Shown: one piece after another, positions 33,543 to 41,350 of the stretch | Numbering within the stretch: the first letter of the stretch is position 1 | How the letters are laid out: every line of letters starts with the position of its first letter | Origin: Photobacterium jeanii | Lineage (GTDB): Bacteria > Pseudomonadota > Gammaproteobacteria > Enterobacterales > Vibrionaceae | Direction of reading: 5' to 3' | Length of the DNA: 64,000 bases | Assembly: GCF_001650345.1 (NCBI RefSeq) | Contig: NZ_LVHF01000033.1 | Location: 992,001 to 1,056,000, forward strand | Notes under the pieces: generated by a model | Seen by the model: the letters and a program-made list of their open reading frames with translations, nothing else | The model's database searches: none | What the model was told of the DNA's origin: nothing | Position numbers and translations under genes: made by a program

Positions 33543-34373
33543 ATGGAACAGCAAATCCGCGCAGAAATGCGTGTTCTCCCTGAAATTGATGTCGATTTTG
33601 AAATTCAACGCCGTATCGCTTTCATCAAGAATACGATGCAAAAATCAGGCTGTAAGTCGATTGTGCTTGGGATCAGCGGTGGTGTCGATTCAACAACTTG
33701 TGGTCGCTTAGCACAGCTTGCCGTAAATGAACTAAACGCTGAAACAAATTCAAGCGATTACCAGTTCATTGCCGTTCGCTTACCATACGGCGAACAGAAA
33801 GATGAAGACGAAGCTCAAGTTGCTCTCTCCTTTATCCAACCTTCTCAGTCTGTTAGCGTTAATATTAAAGACGGTGTTGATGGCATGCACGCCAGCACAT
33901 TGTCTGCGCTAGAAGGCACGGGGTTAATCCCGCAAGATTCAGCAAAAGTTGATTTCGTAAAAGGTAACGTCAAAGCTCGCATGCGTATGATTGCGCAATA
34001 TGAAATCGCTGGGCTTGTCGGTGGTTTAGTTTTAGGTACTGACCACTCTGCAGAGAACATTACAGGCTTTTATACTAAGTTCGGTGATGGTGCATGTGAT
34101 TTAGCACCGCTATTTGGTTTAAACAAACGCCAAGTACGCTCACTAGCCGCTAAGCTAGGTGCGCCAAATCAACTTGTTATCAAAGTACCAACCGCAGATC
34201 TTGAAGAGCTTGCACCACAAAAAGCAGATGAAGATGCACTGCAAGTTACTTATGACCAAATTGATGACTTCTTGGAAGGTAAACCCGTTGAGGCGCACGT
34301 TACAGAGCGTCTTGTTAGCATTTACCGCGCAACGCAGCACAAACGTAAACCTATCCCGACGATTTACGATTAA
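33543..34373 (+). CDS. nadE: NH3-dependent NAD+ synthetase
   Basis: 276 residues from ATG 33543 (MEQQIRAEMRVLPEIDVDFE), the normal length; the frame extends to a GTG at 33504. P-loop LGISGGVDSTTCGRLAQLAV (about 47-66). Other conserved blocks are GTDHSAENITGFYTKFGDGA, then PLFGLNKRQVRSLA and the C-terminal KRKPIPTIYD. It amidates deamido-NAD in the last step of NAD synthesis. There is no glutaminase domain. Confidence 0.95.
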   Translation: MEQQIRAEMRVLPEIDVDFEIQRRIAFIKNTMQKSGCKSIVLGISGGVDSTTCGRLAQLAVNELNAETNSSDYQFIAVRLPYGEQKDEDEAQVALSFIQPSQSVSVNIKDGVDGMHASTLSALEGTGLIPQDSAKVDFVKGNVKARMRMIAQYEIAGLVGGLVLGTDHSAENITGFYTKFGDGACDLAPLFGLNKRQVRSLAAKLGAPNQLVIKVPTADLEELAPQKADEDALQVTYDQIDDFLEGKPVEAHVTERLVSIYRATQHKRKPIPTIYD

Positions 34374-34403
34374 TTTCCAGTAACTGGTTTCAATTAATCA
34401 AAA

Positions 34404-34437
34404 TGAAAAAGCTCAGGGAACAACCTGAGCTTTTTAT
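34404..34437 (+). terminator. Rho-independent terminator of nadE
   Basis: Stem AAAAAGCTCAGG/CCTGAGCTTTTT with loop GAACAA. Confidence 0.92.
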
Positions 34438-34518
34438 TATTTGACGCTCTATTTGAAATAAGTATGCACTGAACAAATAAACCAACCAAGCCTATTCTTT
34501 TCAGCGCTATTTATAACG

Positions 34519-35034
34519 CTATTGTTCCTTTAGAGGCTCAATAAGATTATCAAGTTCCCACCAAATCGCCTCACATAAGCCTTCTCGGTAAACTGCGGCT
34601 TTAAAAGACTCATGCTCAAGCTTATACATTTCATAGTGGCGTTGTGAACCATGCTTACTGGCACGCACGTTAGCTAGCCGATCACAGGCTTTCACGATTA
34701 AGGCGAGTCGTGCTGACTCTTCATCTGCTTCTAATGAAGCGAGGCGCTGGTTAATCATTGCCTTACGTTTTACCCTGTCTTCTAACTTACCATCTGACAT
34801 ATAGCTCACTGCATCTGCGACAACAAATCCAAAGTCAGCGGCAAGTTCATCAACAGTTGTTTCAGTATCTTCAATTACATCATGAAGCTGGGCAATGATC
34901 ATGGCATCAGTGCCAAAGGGAGTTGCTAACCGTGAAACCGCCTCTAAATGCACATAATATGGCAAATCACCGTAGAATTGCCCTGTGTGCTTGCTCCTTG
35001 CCAAGGTACGCGCTTTTAGATAACGATTATTCAT
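34519..35034 (-). CDS. Small HD-domain hydrolase, alarmone-hydrolase-like
   Basis: 171 residues. The HD pattern of the RelA/SpoT hydrolase clan is visible: His in YYVHLEAV (about 27-34), IIAQLHDVIEDTETTVDEL (about 46-64) and KACDRLANVR (about 114-123). Stand-alone proteins of this size resemble Mesh1/SAH enzymes that split (p)ppGpp, though other nucleotide substrates are possible. Monocistronic. Confidence 0.78.
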   Translation of the reverse strand: MNNRYLKARTLARSKHTGQFYGDLPYYVHLEAVSRLATPFGTDAMIIAQLHDVIEDTETTVDELAADFGFVVADAVSYMSDGKLEDRVKRKAMINQRLASLEADEESARLALIVKACDRLANVRASKHGSQRHYEMYKLEHESFKAAVYREGLCEAIWWELDNLIEPLKEQ

Positions 35035-35201
35035 TACACTTTACCTTCATACAAAATAAGTCGTTTATTTGTTAGTGGCTAACTGCAATAGCAGAATAAG
35101 CGGCTTTGCTTATTTCTCTCGATCCTACATTGAGTATATTGCAACTTGTCAGGGTTACTGATTTGAAAGCTTTTGTATGAGATTTACCGCACAAAGTGGA
35201 T

Positions 35202-35233
35202 AAAAAAACGGCACCTATTAAGGTGCCGTTTCA
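35202..35233 (-). terminator. Rho-independent terminator of yoaH
   Basis: Stem AAACGGCACCT/AGGTGCCGTTT; on the minus strand followed by TTTTATCC. Confidence 0.88.
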
Positions 35234-35267
35234 TAGTTTGTTTCATTATTACAACATGTTAAGACGA

Positions 35268-35450
35268 TTATTCTTCGTCTTCGTGCTCATCTTCTTCAAC
35301 TGATGGGTTCGCACGTGCTGCTGATTCGCGGATTTCATTAGCGACTTTTTGGATCGCTTCACCACTACTCATGCCATTCGCCATCAACTCATGAATGCGC
35401 TCTGCGGCAAGTTGTTGTTGTTCGTGGTTTAAAGTCGTGGAATTAAACAT
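35268..35450 (-). CDS. yoaH: YoaH-family (UPF0181) protein
   Basis: 60 residues: LNHEQQQLAAERIHELMANG, followed by MSSGEAIQKVANEIRE, and an acidic tail. This is the conserved UPF0181 pattern. Function unknown. Confidence 0.88.
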   Translation of the reverse strand: MFNSTTLNHEQQQLAAERIHELMANGMSSGEAIQKVANEIRESAARANPSVEEDEHEDEE

Positions 35451-35566
35451 GCTAATGATTCGCCTAATGTTTGAATGAGGAGCGACATTCTATAGCCAAA
35501 ACGAAAGACTGTCACTCCTATCACGTTGTAATACGTATTTGCTGTGTTTACTCTTCTTTGATTTTC

Positions 35567-36772
35567 TTATCCTGGGCGACCATCAACGCGTGGCTTCGAT
35601 AAGATTGGAAAATAAACAATCGCGAATACACCAAATGCCAATGCCCACAATAGCGCAGAATATACATAACCATTAAGCGTCAATGCAGGTAATAACTGCA
35701 CCATCAATGTACGTACAAGCACAGATGCAATCATGACAAGAAAAGCAAACACCATAATGCGACCAACTTGCAGATTACGACCGGTATGACCCAGTGACAC
35801 ACGCGCCATCATAGCTAGAATCATGCTGCCCATACCGCCGACAGTGATAAAGTGCAAACCAACACTATAACTGATCGCCATACCAGCAAAGTGCGCTCCC
35901 AGCATCAGCATACCAATAACCATACAGCCATAGGCAAAATGCAGCGACCACAATAGCGGTACTTTTGCTGTGCTAAAACTGCGCCAACGTGCAAAACGAA
36001 TAAGGTTAGTAACACCTGTAATAATAAACAATGCTGGTAGTGTAATTTGGTTAATCGCTTCAGGAATAGGAAGCAATACATTCAGCATTAGCAACCAAGA
36101 AGGGACTAGCGCCAACCATTCAATCGGCTCTGGACGCGTAATTTGGGCGGTATTTGTGCCACGCCATGTAAAGAATGGGATCACTCGACCACCAACCACC
36201 AGCACAATCACAGAGATAACGGTGACTAGCGCCAGAGTTAACTTATGTAAATCAAACTGAGTGATCGATAAAGCATTTAAGTGCATTAGGGCGTTAATCA
36301 CAGTAAGTAAGATCAGCAAAGGTGAGAAGAACAAGTTATTCCACTGTCGACGAACTATGATTGGCTGAGCAAGGAAGAAAGCTGCCAGCGGGATCCAACT
36401 CAGATCGATTACCATCCAAACCCAGTGTGGATTTGCAAATAACAGCCCTATTCGCGCAACTAGCCATAATGCAAATAGCACCATCAGCTTCGGTCCACGA
36501 ACACCTGGGTTCCCTGTCCAGTTTTGTACTGCTGTTAGTAGAAAACCAATAATAATGGCGCCAGTGAAGCCAATAAGCATTTCATGTGCATGCCACCATA
36601 CTGGGTTGCCATACATGAGTTGGACGTTTGTGAGCTGCCCTGACCAAAACATCGCCCAAATGATCATCGCGATCACAGAGAAAATACTCGCGCCAAGAAA
36701 GAAAGGTCGGAATGCTAAACGAAAAAGCGGTGTAATACGTTGCTCTTTTTCGTTATCTAAAATCTGCATCAT
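35567..36772 (-). CDS. nnrS: NnrS-family haem/copper membrane protein
   Basis: 401 residues, about 12 membrane helices. PLFRLAFRPFFLGASIFSV near the N-terminus, VWWHAHEMLIGFTGAIIIGF (about 58-77), and RVIPFFTWRG (about 196-205) are hallmark NnrS blocks, with histidines for metal binding. NnrS relieves nitrosative stress in Vibrio cholerae and other bacteria. The operator at 36792 strongly suggests NsrR control. Confidence 0.93.
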   Translation of the reverse strand: MMQILDNEKEQRITPLFRLAFRPFFLGASIFSVIAMIIWAMFWSGQLTNVQLMYGNPVWWHAHEMLIGFTGAIIIGFLLTAVQNWTGNPGVRGPKLMVLFALWLVARIGLLFANPHWVWMVIDLSWIPLAAFFLAQPIIVRRQWNNLFFSPLLILLTVINALMHLNALSITQFDLHKLTLALVTVISVIVLVVGGRVIPFFTWRGTNTAQITRPEPIEWLALVPSWLLMLNVLLPIPEAINQITLPALFIITGVTNLIRFARWRSFSTAKVPLLWSLHFAYGCMVIGMLMLGAHFAGMAISYSVGLHFITVGGMGSMILAMMARVSLGHTGRNLQVGRIMVFAFLVMIASVLVRTLMVQLLPALTLNGYVYSALLWALAFGVFAIVYFPILSKPRVDGRPG

Positions 36773-36791
36773 AGTGAATTACTCAACTTTA

Positions 36792-36814
36792 AAGATGCAT
36801 CAATAATACACCTT
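36792..36814 (-). promoter_or_regulatory. NsrR-type operator upstream of nnrS
   Basis: Half-sites AAGATGCAT and ATACACCTT separated by CAATA, exactly the 9-5-9 layout of the proteobacterial NsrR consensus (AAGATGCAT, 5 bases, ATACATCTT). One mismatch. It lies 20-42 bases upstream of the nnrS ATG. An extra half-site-like ACACATCTTT occurs at about 36831-36840. Confidence 0.8.
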
Positions 36815-36861
36815 TAAAGTTGCAAATAAAACACATCTTTTGGGTTGATAAGCCCAATCAA

Positions 36862-36898
36862 AAAAGCCATAGCACCGCAAAAGTACTATGGCTATATA
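36862..36898 (-). terminator. Rho-independent terminator of the vxr operon
   Basis: Stem AGCCATAG/CTATGGCT with a longer loop; on the minus strand followed by TTTTTTG, just after the DUF2861 gene. Confidence 0.8.
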
Positions 36899-36916
36899 TA
36901 ACGATCTGAAAATTAA

Positions 36917-37813
36917 CTATTTTTGCTCTTCAGGTTGCTGTTGCTTCTGATCTAGACTCAATTGAAAATCGATTGGACGCGTAATGCGCTGGATATCTAA
37001 TATCGAAATATCCCCTTGCCAACGGCTTTCAATTAAACCGACACTCAACCAATATCGACCATCAGGTACATCAATCTGAGGTAAGGTCGTTGGCAATTTA
37101 CCGTCAATTTCCTCAGTCCAGATCGGCGTCCAGCTAAGATCATTTAGATCGTAGAGGTTAATCGACAGCACAGGTGATGGACAAGTCGGATTCGGCAATT
37201 GAGAATGTTCAATTCGCCAATTTTTACTGTCTTTCCAACCAATACGTTGCTTGATGGAAGGTGCACCTAAAATCACCCAAGAACTCCAAGCTTCCTTTTC
37301 GTTATTAGTTAACGTGATTTTATACAAACCTTCAGCTATTGGTTTTTCTAAACGGCTCGACTCAGCCGTAAAATCACCATTTTTCTCAAGCACAGGTGAC
37401 GTCGAGATGTATTTTTGATCTGGCCAACGAGTAAAAGTCACTTCATCGATTTTCTTTTGACTCGCACCGGAAACAGACAGCTTTAGCATAACCTGATTCA
37501 GGTTTTGCACCACTTCGCGACGAATAGATAATGTAGAAAGCCAGCTTGGCAGCACAGCCTGCGTTAGACTTCGACCACAATCTTCGGTTAATGCCAATTT
37601 CAACAAACCATCCAGATTCGTGTTTTGTTGCTCATCTGGTGCCTGTTGCCACGCTTGGATCATAGTGTCGAAGCCTTCAGAGGTTTTGCCTTCCAACACG
37701 CGTTGATGCGACAAAGTATAAAGATCTTGTCCTAAGAACCACTCAGCAGAAGCACTCGGTACCATAAATACCGAGCACAACATTAACCAATAGGAGGTGA
37801 AGCCAACACGCAT
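36917..37813 (-). CDS. vxrC: DUF2861 exported protein (VxrC-like)
   Basis: 298 residues with a signal peptide (LMLCSVFMVPSASA, cleavage about residue 24). Four or more cysteines, including CGRSL and NPTCPSP. Starts one base after the response-regulator gene, so it is cotranscribed. In Vibrio the VxrAB operon carries vxrC (DUF2861) next. VxrAB controls cell-wall homeostasis, type VI secretion and biofilm. The molecular role of VxrC is unknown. The vxrD and vxrE genes that follow in V. cholerae are not found here. Confidence 0.78.
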   Translation of the reverse strand: MRVGFTSYWLMLCSVFMVPSASAEWFLGQDLYTLSHQRVLEGKTSEGFDTMIQAWQQAPDEQQNTNLDGLLKLALTEDCGRSLTQAVLPSWLSTLSIRREVVQNLNQVMLKLSVSGASQKKIDEVTFTRWPDQKYISTSPVLEKNGDFTAESSRLEKPIAEGLYKITLTNNEKEAWSSWVILGAPSIKQRIGWKDSKNWRIEHSQLPNPTCPSPVLSINLYDLNDLSWTPIWTEEIDGKLPTTLPQIDVPDGRYWLSVGLIESRWQGDISILDIQRITRPIDFQLSLDQKQQQPEEQK

Positions 37814-37814
37814 G

Positions 37815-38480
37815 TTAATCAGCAGCCTTCATGCGATAACCCACACCACGCAAGGTTTCAATTTCAATCCCCGCCAGTTTTTGACGTAATTGAAGAATAT
37901 GGGTATCAACAGTACGTGTAGTTGGGTAATGGTTATAACCCCAGACTTGATCAAGTAACTCATCACGGGTAAATACACGACCTGCGTGTTTTGCCAAGAA
38001 CACCAACAATTCAAACTCAGTACGCGTTAGCGTAACGTGCTCACCGTTTTGGCTCACATCACGACTTTCAAGATCAATGGTGATCTCACCGACTTTGATC
38101 ACATTTGCCGCTGATACGGTTTTATCGCCATTACGTAGGTGTACACGAATGCGCGCAAGCAATTCTTCTTCTGCAAAAGGCTTCGTCAGGTAATCTTTAG
38201 CACCAGAATCGAGACCCATGACCTTATCGGTCACGGACACCATTGCTGTTAGCAAAATCACAGGAACATGCTTGATCGATAACCAACCGTCTAAATAGGT
38301 TAGCGAGTCACCTTCTGGTAACTGACGGTCTAGCACAACAAGATCGGCTTGATCCCATAAATCCGCCACTTTTGTAGCACAGTCTGCATACAGGCAGTGG
38401 TAGCCTGCTTCTTTTAACCCTTCGAGTAAACCATCAGCAAGGTTGTGGTCATCTTCAACCAGTAGCAGAGTTTGATTCAC
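37815..38480 (-). CDS. vxrB: OmpR-family response regulator (VxrB-like)
   Basis: 221 residues. Receiver domain 1-115 with phosphoacceptor Asp51 (LVVLDRQLPEG), Thr in LLTAM and Lys in LTKPFAEEE. C-terminal winged helix about 125-221 (VTLTRTEFELLVFLAKHAGR, then TVDTHILQLRQKL). Overlaps the sensor gene by 26 bases and touches vxrC. Confidence 0.88.
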   Translation of the reverse strand: MNQTLLLVEDDHNLADGLLEGLKEAGYHCLYADCATKVADLWDQADLVVLDRQLPEGDSLTYLDGWLSIKHVPVILLTAMVSVTDKVMGLDSGAKDYLTKPFAEEELLARIRVHLRNGDKTVSAANVIKVGEITIDLESRDVSQNGEHVTLTRTEFELLVFLAKHAGRVFTRDELLDQVWGYNHYPTTRTVDTHILQLRQKLAGIEIETLRGVGYRMKAAD

Positions 38481-39897
38481 ACGGTATCTCCAAAATAAAA
38501 GTGGTAGGAGGGCCAGTCAGTTTCATCCGCCCCCCCATTCTACGTATCATCGATTCAACAATTGTAAGACCAAGCCCCAAACCTTTTTCACTGACAAAGG
38601 GCTTGCGTAATCGAGACCAATCTTTGGCCCCCAACTGACCTTTATCTTCAACCGTAATGATCAGTTTTCCATCCTTGAACGATGACGTTAATGTGATTGG
38701 CGTTACGCCATATTTATGTGCATTGGACAACAAGTTGTCGATACACGTTCCAAGCCAGTACACATTTAGCTCTACACTTTTGTCTTCTTCAGGTAGCACC
38801 AAATTGACTTCGTACGGCTCAGCAATAAATTCAATCCATTCGTTATATGATTCTACAGGCGCAACACTCAATTGTTGTTGGTTTGCTTGTAAGTAATCTT
38901 TACTCGCCTCTGCCAGTTGGCGAAGACGGCGTGAGTCTTCAGTTAAACGCCTAAATTCATCATAGAGGGATTCAGGTAAGGCATCAAAATGTCGACGGAA
39001 ACCTTCTACTGTCATCGCTAAACTTGCGATTGGCGTTCTCAGTTCGTGGGTCAAGATTTGTAGTACCAGCATACGCTCTTCCATCGCACGACGACGGATA
39101 CGTAAGCGATACACCCCCCAACCGATTAACAACGCCACGTTGGCAATACCCAGCCCCACCAACAAATAAAACGTCAGTTGTGATTGGTCTTCTTCTTGCC
39201 AACAAATATTACCCGTCTTTGCCAAACAAAAATCGGTATTGTTTAAGCGTTTGAACAAGAGTTGATAACGCTCTAATACGACCGACCACGATGGCTGACC
39301 ATAAATATGGTATTCGTTGCCATTACGTACCCAAAGCTCGCCATTTGAAACAAAAGCTTCAGCTCCCGCAATAAAAACATCAATCTCTTCACTGCTCATA
39401 CGCTGTAAACGTCCCAACTCTGTGTTGGTTGGAGCTAATGGTTTCTCCTGAATATGAAGAAAGCGCGATAAACGCTCTTCAGAATCTGGGTGCTTTTTAA
39501 TATAGCGAAACGCATAACTACCACCGCCGGGATGAATATAGCCTGAACGAATAAACCAACCCGTCGGTAACTTAGTGTTATTACAAACCGCACGCGTAAA
39601 AACAACAGGCTGTGTCACCAGAGGGCTGACAGGCCAAGGACCTTTACAGGTTTGAGAACCCGCATAAAGGCGACGCATGGATTTCAATGGATACTTAGCA
39701 GTTTGTGGAAGCAATGAAGACGGCTTTAGCAGCGCATGAGGATATAAGCTTTGCAGTTGGCGAAAGTCGTAACTCGCCAAAGGCTCACTCTGTAATAAAT
39801 CAGAGCGTACCGCATCTAAGCGCTCAGGAAGGCTTTGTACTGAGGCCGTACATGCCGCTGAAAAACAGAGTGATAAAAGCAAAGCAATTTTTTTCAT
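38455..39897 (-). CDS. vxrA: Sensor histidine kinase (VxrA-like, DUF3404 sensor domain)
   Basis: 480 residues. Signal/membrane helix 1-19, a large periplasmic sensor region (about 20-240; conserved Cys pairs near 84/105 and 224/232), membrane helix 242-262, HisKA with His284 (ILTHELRTPIASLAM), and HATPase with NLLSNAHKYG and GLGLGLTIVESMIRRMGG, the latter near residue 445. The DUF3404-type sensor plus the order A-B-C matches VxrABC (WigKR), which responds to cell-wall damage in Vibrio cholerae. Confidence 0.85.
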   Translation of the reverse strand: MKKIALLLSLCFSAACTASVQSLPERLDAVRSDLLQSEPLASYDFRQLQSLYPHALLKPSSLLPQTAKYPLKSMRRLYAGSQTCKGPWPVSPLVTQPVVFTRAVCNNTKLPTGWFIRSGYIHPGGGSYAFRYIKKHPDSEERLSRFLHIQEKPLAPTNTELGRLQRMSSEEIDVFIAGAEAFVSNGELWVRNGNEYHIYGQPSWSVVLERYQLLFKRLNNTDFCLAKTGNICWQEEDQSQLTFYLLVGLGIANVALLIGWGVYRLRIRRRAMEERMLVLQILTHELRTPIASLAMTVEGFRRHFDALPESLYDEFRRLTEDSRRLRQLAEASKDYLQANQQQLSVAPVESYNEWIEFIAEPYEVNLVLPEEDKSVELNVYWLGTCIDNLLSNAHKYGVTPITLTSSFKDGKLIITVEDKGQLGAKDWSRLRKPFVSEKGLGLGLTIVESMIRRMGGRMKLTGPPTTFILEIPCESNSATG

Positions 39898-40045
39898 CTG
39901 CTTAGTTTATCACTCAAACCCCTACCAATGTCAGAAAAATGTCATTGATAACAAGTGGAAAAACGTTAAGCCTAGTAATAATCAGCCCTTCCGCAGCTCC
40001 GCGAGTTCTTATTGGATGAGAATTTGCCACTTGCTATAGACACGA

Positions 40046-41158
40046 CTACGCCACTGAAAGCTCACCAGGGGTGATCCCAAATTTACGTTTAAAGGCGGTA
40101 ATAAAGTTTGATGGGTGATTGTAGCCCGCCATATACGCTGCTTCACCAATGCTGATCTGCTCTTTGCTCATGGCTTCTTTTACTTTTTCTAACCGTCGGC
40201 TTCGAACATACTCAAACACGGTACAACCAAATGTTTGTTTGAATTTACGCTGAAGCGCACTCACACTCATTGCCGATTGCTTAGCGACATCTTCAAGTTT
40301 CAATTCGGTATGAAGATAAGACTCTAAGTATTCAATTGCGCCACACAAGACATCATATTGCGAACTGGTTTCACTTTTCCCATGAAATGTCGGAGCCTCA
40401 CTCTCTCTTACATCCCGTTGCTCCTCCACTTGATACGCTCCTACCACAGAGGCACTTTCTCTCTCTTGCTCCCCTTTCCTTTGGCTACAAATGTCCATCA
40501 CCATTTCGCTAATAATGGCAATGATATGTGACTCAACAAGCAAGTTACGCTGCCAAGCATCTTCTCGTTGTGATAACTGAAATATTTGTTGGCAGTGATT
40601 GAGCACTGTTTTTGATACTCGCCAATCAATACAGGCAAGGTGTTCACGAAAGACTTGGTGAAATTGTGATTCTGTCTCACTTTCATGCGCTAACTGACGA
40701 TCAAACCATTGATGTGGGATCACCACATTTAACTTACGAACATGACCTTTGGTTAAATAGCGACGAAACGATGATCGGCGCTTAAGATCAACAATAATCG
40801 CAACGGGCTCATGGCTCTCAGCTTCTTCTTCCATTTCTCGCTTTTCAGGAACTTGCAGATGGTAATCTTGATCGTCATAGCCAAATTTCAGTTGCCCTTC
40901 AAACAGAATGATAAGGTGCAATGCTCTACCTGCTGTCGCGACTACCGTTGTTTCTGTCAGTTCGTGGATATCCCCTCCCATCACAGCAACACCTGAAGGA
41001 AACTTTTCTGATATGAACTGACCTTCAACCAACACTTGTTTGTTCTGTTGGTTAGCGACAATCGTCTGTGTGTTTTGCGTCTCCACTTTCTCGGTAAAAA
41101 CAACACGCTGTGATAGCACCGAGGTTGCTCGATCCGGTGCTTGGTGCCCATTAATCAC
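40046..41158 (-). CDS. AraC-family regulator of the siderophore-receptor type
   Basis: 370 residues. C-terminal AraC DNA-binding domain (about 270-370): LEDVAKQSAMSVSALQRKF and ISIGEAAYMAGYNHPSNFIT. A long N-terminal ligand domain without an obvious cupin motif. A low-complexity insert with E/R/S (about 225-260). Divergent from a TonB-dependent receptor 192 bases away, as in PchR- or DesR-type ferri-siderophore activators; so likely a ligand-dependent activator of that receptor. Confidence 0.85.
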   Translation of the reverse strand: MINGHQAPDRATSVLSQRVVFTEKVETQNTQTIVANQQNKQVLVEGQFISEKFPSGVAVMGGDIHELTETTVVATAGRALHLIILFEGQLKFGYDDQDYHLQVPEKREMEEEAESHEPVAIIVDLKRRSSFRRYLTKGHVRKLNVVIPHQWFDRQLAHESETESQFHQVFREHLACIDWRVSKTVLNHCQQIFQLSQREDAWQRNLLVESHIIAIISEMVMDICSQRKGEQERESASVVGAYQVEEQRDVRESEAPTFHGKSETSSQYDVLCGAIEYLESYLHTELKLEDVAKQSAMSVSALQRKFKQTFGCTVFEYVRSRRLEKVKEAMSKEQISIGEAAYMAGYNHPSNFITAFKRKFGITPGELSVA

Positions 41159-41303
41159 AATCTTTCCTTCTTACACTCATTCTTAACGTTATGCTGAATG
41201 GTAAATGTATACCTACGCGCATTTCTCATAACGAGGAGACGATTACGCATTATGGTAATCGCTTCAATCCGCTTCGATTGCACAATATCATCAATCGCGA
41301 ATA

Positions 41304-41324
41304 AATATCATTTAGATTGATAAT
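41304..41324. promoter_or_regulatory. Candidate Fur box between regulator and receptor
   Basis: AATATCATTTAGATTGATAA, then T, has the imperfect palindrome TATCA...TGATA found in Fur boxes. It lies about 27 bases before the receptor ATG. AT-rich context makes chance matches possible. Confidence 0.4.
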
Positions 41325-41350
41325 TTTTTTAGCCATCGTTAGGGATTAAC

